A stretch of 64,000 nt of DNA from Verrucomicrobiales bacterium (GTDB taxonomy: Bacteria > Verrucomicrobiota > Verrucomicrobiia > Verrucomicrobiales > DEV007): contig JAEUHI010000017.1 in NCBI GenBank assembly GCA_016795385.1, forward strand, positions 1 to 64,000. Direction: 5' to 3'. Shown in pieces: positions 61,082-64,000 of this stretch (position 1 is the first letter of the stretch; every line of letters begins with the position of its first letter). The position numbers and the translations under genes were made by a program. The notes beneath the pieces were generated by a model. The model saw nothing but the letters and a program-made list of their open reading frames with translations. It was not told the DNA's origin and searched no databases.

Positions 61082-61909
61082 ATGGATTCCCGTCTTCCCT
61101 CATCGCGTCCCACCATCGGTGTGCTCATCCGCTTCGCCAACTCCGCCGGCACTCTGCCTCAGGTGCTGGAAGCCCTGCGCTCCCAGACCTTGCCACCCGA
61201 TGAAATCCTCGGCGTCGCTTCCGCCTCCAGCGACCGCTCGCGCCAGATCCTGACGGCGGCCGGCGCGCGGGTCATCGAGTGGACCGTTCCCTATCATCAC
61301 TCGCGCGTCCTCAACCACGGCCTGCGCCATCTCCGCGCCGATCTGGTCCTCGTCCTCAGCTCCCACACCGTGCTCGGTTCCCCCACCGTCCTCGCCGAGC
61401 TCGCCGCCGCCTTCACCGATCCCCGGGTCTGCGCCGCCAGCGTGAAATGGGATGACGATCCCTATTACACCGACGCCGTCACCTGGGAGGAATTGCAGGT
61501 GAAAGGACTCCGCTTCGGTTCCATCTACACGAACAGCCTCGGGATGATCCGCCGCGCCTCGTGGGAGGAGACCCCTTTCGAGGAATCCATCACCACCTCC
61601 GAGGATTATGCCTGGGCCATCGACCGCCTCCAGCGTGGTGAGGTCTGCCGCCGCCTCGCCCTGCCCTTCTCCCACCTCCGCCACGGCGCCCCGCGACATC
61701 GAGAATTCGCCGACATCGTTTTCCACTTTTCAAAACAGCACCGCCTCCCGGTCACCTGGCTCGGGCCACGGGCCTCGATTTCCTTCCTCGCCAGAGCCCT
61801 CTGGAACCGAAGCCCCGTCAGCGAATGGCGCCCCGCGCTGGATCGTTTGCTGGCGTGGATGAGTCATCAGACGGGCGCAACGCTATTGACCGCCGGTCGG
61901 TTCCGATGA
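61082..61909 (+). CDS. Glycosyltransferase family 2 protein
   Basis: The 275-residue protein has the GT-A fold start RPTIGVLIRFANSAGTLPQV and LGVASASSDRSRQILTAAGA. The usual DXD segment is replaced by LVLSSHTVLGS, a variant of one rhamnosyltransferase-like subgroup. The acceptor side has SEDYAWAIDRLQRGEVCRRL. Related in layout to the GT2 at 46802. The ATG at 61082 is selected because it precedes the first conserved strand and keeps the palindrome spacing. Confidence 0.83.
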   Translation: MDSRLPSSRPTIGVLIRFANSAGTLPQVLEALRSQTLPPDEILGVASASSDRSRQILTAAGARVIEWTVPYHHSRVLNHGLRHLRADLVLVLSSHTVLGSPTVLAELAAAFTDPRVCAASVKWDDDPYYTDAVTWEELQVKGLRFGSIYTNSLGMIRRASWEETPFEESITTSEDYAWAIDRLQRGEVCRRLALPFSHLRHGAPRHREFADIVFHFSKQHRLPVTWLGPRASISFLARALWNRSPVSEWRPALDRLLAWMSHQTGATLLTAGRFR

Positions 61910-61939
61910 GTCCGGGATCATTCCGTGGGTCCCGGAACC
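61899..61939 (+). terminator. Possible terminator hairpin after GT2 gene
   Basis: GGTTCC (61899) pairs with GGAACC (61934-61939), or TCCGGGA (61911-61917) with TCCCGGA (61930-61936). The stop codon is inside the structure. An AT-rich stretch but no clean T-tract follows, so termination is plausible only. Confidence 0.35.
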
Positions 61940-61996
61940 CTTTCCTGAGATAAAATTTGTCCATTAGCTTAGATTCTTTCACAAAAATCGCATTTC

Positions 61997-62013
61997 TGGT
62001 CAATTCTTGACCA
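61997..62013. promoter_or_regulatory. Palindrome overlapping kinase start codon
   Basis: TGGTCAA-TTC-TTGACCA is a perfect 7-3-7 palindrome whose last base is the A of the kinase ATG. It lies at the end of an AT-rich 80-nt stretch and could be an autoregulatory operator or a translation-blocking hairpin. Confidence 0.45.
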
Positions 62014-63356
62014 TGCATCCCGCCTCCCACGGCTGGGGCGAGGGCGGATTGTTCCGCCGCCTTGCCCTCCCCTTCTCGCTCTTCATTCTCGGCGCGAGCT
62101 TGTCCCTCGTGGCCTGGCTACAGGTCATGAACCGGGATCGGTCGTTGCGGGAATTCGAGGAAACGGCCCGGGAGAATGCGCGTTTCGTCGAGCGGCTCCG
62201 CCTGCCCCGCTCCCCCGAGCTGGCCAAAAATCTCTCCGAAGTGCTCGGGGTCGGAGTGGGCTTCTTCCGCACTGGAGAAGCGGTCGCGGGATTGCCTTCG
62301 GAGCTCGCGACGATCGTCCCTCGTCTCGCGGATGCCAAACCTGACTCGACCCGATCGGGCCGTTGGGACCTCGCGATCGCCCCGATCGCGGGAGAGCCGG
62401 TGCACCTCGTGCTGCTGCGCGAGACGGCTCCCCTGGCTCCCGATCCTGCGACCTGGCTGTTACCAGCCCTCATCATCACCACCCTCGGCGGCGGACTCGC
62501 GGCCCTGGTCGCCCGCCGCATCGTGCTGCCGCTCGGCGCGCTGAGCCGCTGGCTTCCCAATCTCGACCGCGAATCTCCCGAGCCGCTTCCGGCGAGCGTC
62601 ACCGGCCGTCACGACGAGATCGGAGCCCTCGCCCGCTCGCTTGAGGAAAGCCATCGCCGCCTCCGTGAAGAAACGGAGCGGCGCCGCCAGTCCGAGCGCC
62701 TCGCCGCCCTCGGTCGCATCGCCACGAGCCTCGCCCATGAGATCCGGAATCCCGCGGCCGCGATCCGCCTCCACGCCGACCTGCTCTCGCAAGAAGCCGG
62801 CCCCGGGTCGGAAGACTCCCTCAACCTCATCCGCGACGAAGTCGACCGCATCACCGATCTCGTCAATCAGTTGCTCTTCGTGGCACGCGGCACGCCGCCG
62901 CGGACGACGCCCCACGATCTCATCGCCCTGACCCGGCGTGTCCTCGCGCGTCTCGCCCCGCAGTTCGACCACGCCCGCGTCACCGCGACGCTCTCGGGAG
63001 CCGAGGCGGCCACGGTGGACGCCGATGGACCACGCCTCGAACAGGTCGTGCGGAATCTCCTCCTCAACGCCATGCAGGCGATGCCCGAAGGCGGCACGAT
63101 CGACGTGGCCGTCACGATACAGGACGAGGCTGCCCTCCTCGAAATCGCCGACCAAGGCGGAGGCTTCAGCGAGGAAGCCCTGCGTCGTTGGAACGAGCCT
63201 TTCTTTTCGGAACGCGAGGGCGGAATGGGCCTCGGACTGACCCTCGCTGATGAAGTGATGCGCGGCCACGGCGGATCGATTGAGGTCGCGAACGATCCCG
63301 ACGGCGGCGCGCGCGTGCGCTGCCGGCTAGCCCTGACACCCTCCCGTTCATCCTGA
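62013..63356 (+). CDS. Membrane sensor histidine kinase
   Basis: The 447-residue kinase has two membrane helices (about 18-38 LALPFSLFILGASLSLVAWL and 152-175 LLPALIITTLGGGLAALVAR) framing a short periplasmic sensor. A HAMP-like linker, HisKA (His near 241 in SLAHEIRNPAAAIRLHADLL) and HATPase (LLLNAMQAMPEGGTIDV, GGMGLGLTLADEVMRGHGGS) follow. This is the NtrB/AtoS-like class that pairs with NtrC-type regulators, and such a regulator begins one base after its stop. The ATG at 62013 is preferred over an in-frame TTG at 62007. Confidence 0.92.
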   Translation: MHPASHGWGEGGLFRRLALPFSLFILGASLSLVAWLQVMNRDRSLREFEETARENARFVERLRLPRSPELAKNLSEVLGVGVGFFRTGEAVAGLPSELATIVPRLADAKPDSTRSGRWDLAIAPIAGEPVHLVLLRETAPLAPDPATWLLPALIITTLGGGLAALVARRIVLPLGALSRWLPNLDRESPEPLPASVTGRHDEIGALARSLEESHRRLREETERRRQSERLAALGRIATSLAHEIRNPAAAIRLHADLLSQEAGPGSEDSLNLIRDEVDRITDLVNQLLFVARGTPPRTTPHDLIALTRRVLARLAPQFDHARVTATLSGAEAATVDADGPRLEQVVRNLLLNAMQAMPEGGTIDVAVTIQDEAALLEIADQGGGFSEEALRRWNEPFFSEREGGMGLGLTLADEVMRGHGGSIEVANDPDGGARVRCRLALTPSRSS

Positions 63357-63357
63357 C

Positions 63358-64000
63358 ATGCACACCATTCCCCGCGTCCTCATCGTCGAAGACGAGCGCG
63401 CTCTCGCGATCGCCTTCTCGGCGGCAGTGCGTCAAGCGGGTGCCGCGAGCGAGCTCGCCGCCACCGCGGCCCAAGCGCGTCGGCTCCTCCACGAGTCGCC
63501 TCCCTTCGACGCCATCATCCTCGACATCGGCCTGCCCGATGAAAACGGTCTCGCCTTTCTCGCGGGCCTGCCCGAGGCGGAGCGCCTTCCCACCCTTGTC
63601 GTTACCGCCCACGGCGAGATCGACAACACCATCGCCGCCCGCAAGCTCGGGGTGCGCGAGTTTTTCACGAAGCCCCTCGATTTCGCGACCTTCACCGGCG
63701 CCCTCGCCGCGATCTTGCGCCCCGTCGCCCATCGTGCCGCCCCTGCGACGGAGACCGACTCCGCCTTCCTCGGCGCGGCACCCGCGATGCGCCCGGTCTT
63801 CCGCCAGATCGCCCACGCCTGCGCCAGCGATGAGCCCGTGCTCCTCCGGGGCGAAACGGGCTCGGGCAAAACCCGCGTCGCCCGGCTCATCGGCGAACAT
63901 TCACGGGGAAAGGACGGCCCATTCATCCTGCACTCCGCCGGCACCGCTCCGCTTGCCGAGGCCCTGACAAACGCCCAAGGCGGTGTCCTCGTCGTCGAGG
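63358..64000 (+). CDS. NtrC-like response regulator, partial, lacking GAFTGA loop
   Basis: The visible 214 residues comprise a receiver (acidic pair E11-D12, Asp56 in AIILDIGLPDENG, Lys105 in FFTKPL) and the beginning of an AAA+ domain with Walker A GETGSGKT (165-172). The segment from Walker A to the Walker B start (QGGVLVVE) is only about 45 residues instead of about 70 and has no GAFTGA-type loop. It should not remodel sigma-54 in the usual way. It is translated with the kinase (1-nt gap) and continues beyond the window edge, so the DNA-binding end is not seen. Confidence 0.88.
   Translation, partial: MHTIPRVLIVEDERALAIAFSAAVRQAGAASELAATAAQARRLLHESPPFDAIILDIGLPDENGLAFLAGLPEAERLPTLVVTAHGEIDNTIAARKLGVREFFTKPLDFATFTGALAAILRPVAHRAAPATETDSAFLGAAPAMRPVFRQIAHACASDEPVLLRGETGSGKTRVARLIGEHSRGKDGPFILHSAGTAPLAEALTNAQGGVLVVE

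Noticed and set aside
38674..61909. PEP-CTERM/exosortase system
   Set aside because: The gene content is similar to such loci, but there is no exosortase and no protein with a PEP-CTERM tail in the window.
61910..62012. Sigma-54 promoter (GG-N10-GC) before the kinase gene
   Set aside because: No TGGCAC-N5-TTGC-like sequence is present, and the regulator encoded downstream lacks the sigma-54 loop.
5369..63971. CCTGACAAA explained by a Pro-Asp-Lys codon preference
   Set aside because: About half of the copies are in other reading frames (LTN, LTK, LSG, FVR), and Pro-Asp-Lys is not otherwise unusually common.

Overview
The window looks like chromosomal DNA of a GC-rich (roughly 60-65 % by eye) member of the Verrucomicrobiota. 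The main evidence is the trio of DUF1501, DUF1549/DUF1553 and planctomycete-type cytochrome c/WD40 proteins beside a PAS-AraC regulator, Tat- or Sec-exported Gfo/Idh/MocA oxidoreductases, a DUF4838 glycosidase-like protein, NHL and Ig-like secreted proteins, and REP/MITE-like inverted repeats of a kind frequent in that phylum. Shine-Dalgarno sequences are weak or absent at many starts. I cannot assign a genus.

Layout. 1-4.1 kb: an 8-bp tandem repeat, an exported oxidoreductase, a secreted Ig-like protein, a zinc alcohol dehydrogenase, DUF2288 and an exported rhodanese. 4.2-15.3 kb: a secreted carbohydrate-active DUF4838/CBM9-like/TPR protein, then the DUF1501-DUF1549/1553-cytochrome/WD40 operon, interrupted by two palindromic repeat elements and headed by a divergent PAS-AraC regulator. 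15.3-26.9 kb: a frameshifted GxxExxY gene, an NHL-repeat protein, an SLC13/RCK transporter, DUF3820, a pseudo-receiver, uvrA, a glycine-zipper lipoprotein, a Tat oxidoreductase, a D-2-hydroxyacid dehydrogenase and a small tyrosine phosphatase.

26.9-31.6 kb (minus strand): a tightly coupled five-gene surface-polysaccharide operon: sugar-phosphate transferase, beta-helix/nucleotidyltransferase-like protein, STAS-receiver fusion, alkaline-phosphatase-superfamily enzyme and FkbM methyltransferase. 31.7-38.5 kb: a defence/addiction segment with a DUF433 antitoxin beside a broken DUF5615 toxin, a thioesterase, and a type I restriction system in the order hsdR-hsdS-[antitoxin-toxin]-hsdM with a half-length hsdS. 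38.7-43.8 kb (minus strand): an overlapping H-NOX, HNOBA-type hybrid kinase and glycosyltransferase operon, a likely nitric-oxide sensing module. 44.0-61.9 kb: a large exopolysaccharide cluster (seven glycosyltransferase genes, flippase, O-antigen ligase, nucleotidyltransferase-like protein, a giant co-polymerase/exporter fusion, a second outer-membrane exporter lipoprotein and a LuxR-type response regulator). 62.0-64.0 kb: a histidine kinase and the start of an NtrC-like regulator that lacks the sigma-54 loop.

The dominant theme is polysaccharide synthesis and export with several layers of signalling (H-NOX/kinase, STAS-receiver, LuxR, kinase/NtrC-like). Two sequence-level patterns are the most interesting: a 9-bp word, CCTRACAAW, repeated at least 24 times on both strands and in all reading frames but absent from 28.6 to 44.4 kb; and a 16-bp C/G palindrome 37-39 nt upstream of the start codon of four separate polysaccharide genes. 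No stretch longer than 300 bases lacks a gene. I saw no tRNA, rRNA, CRISPR array, integrase or transposase.
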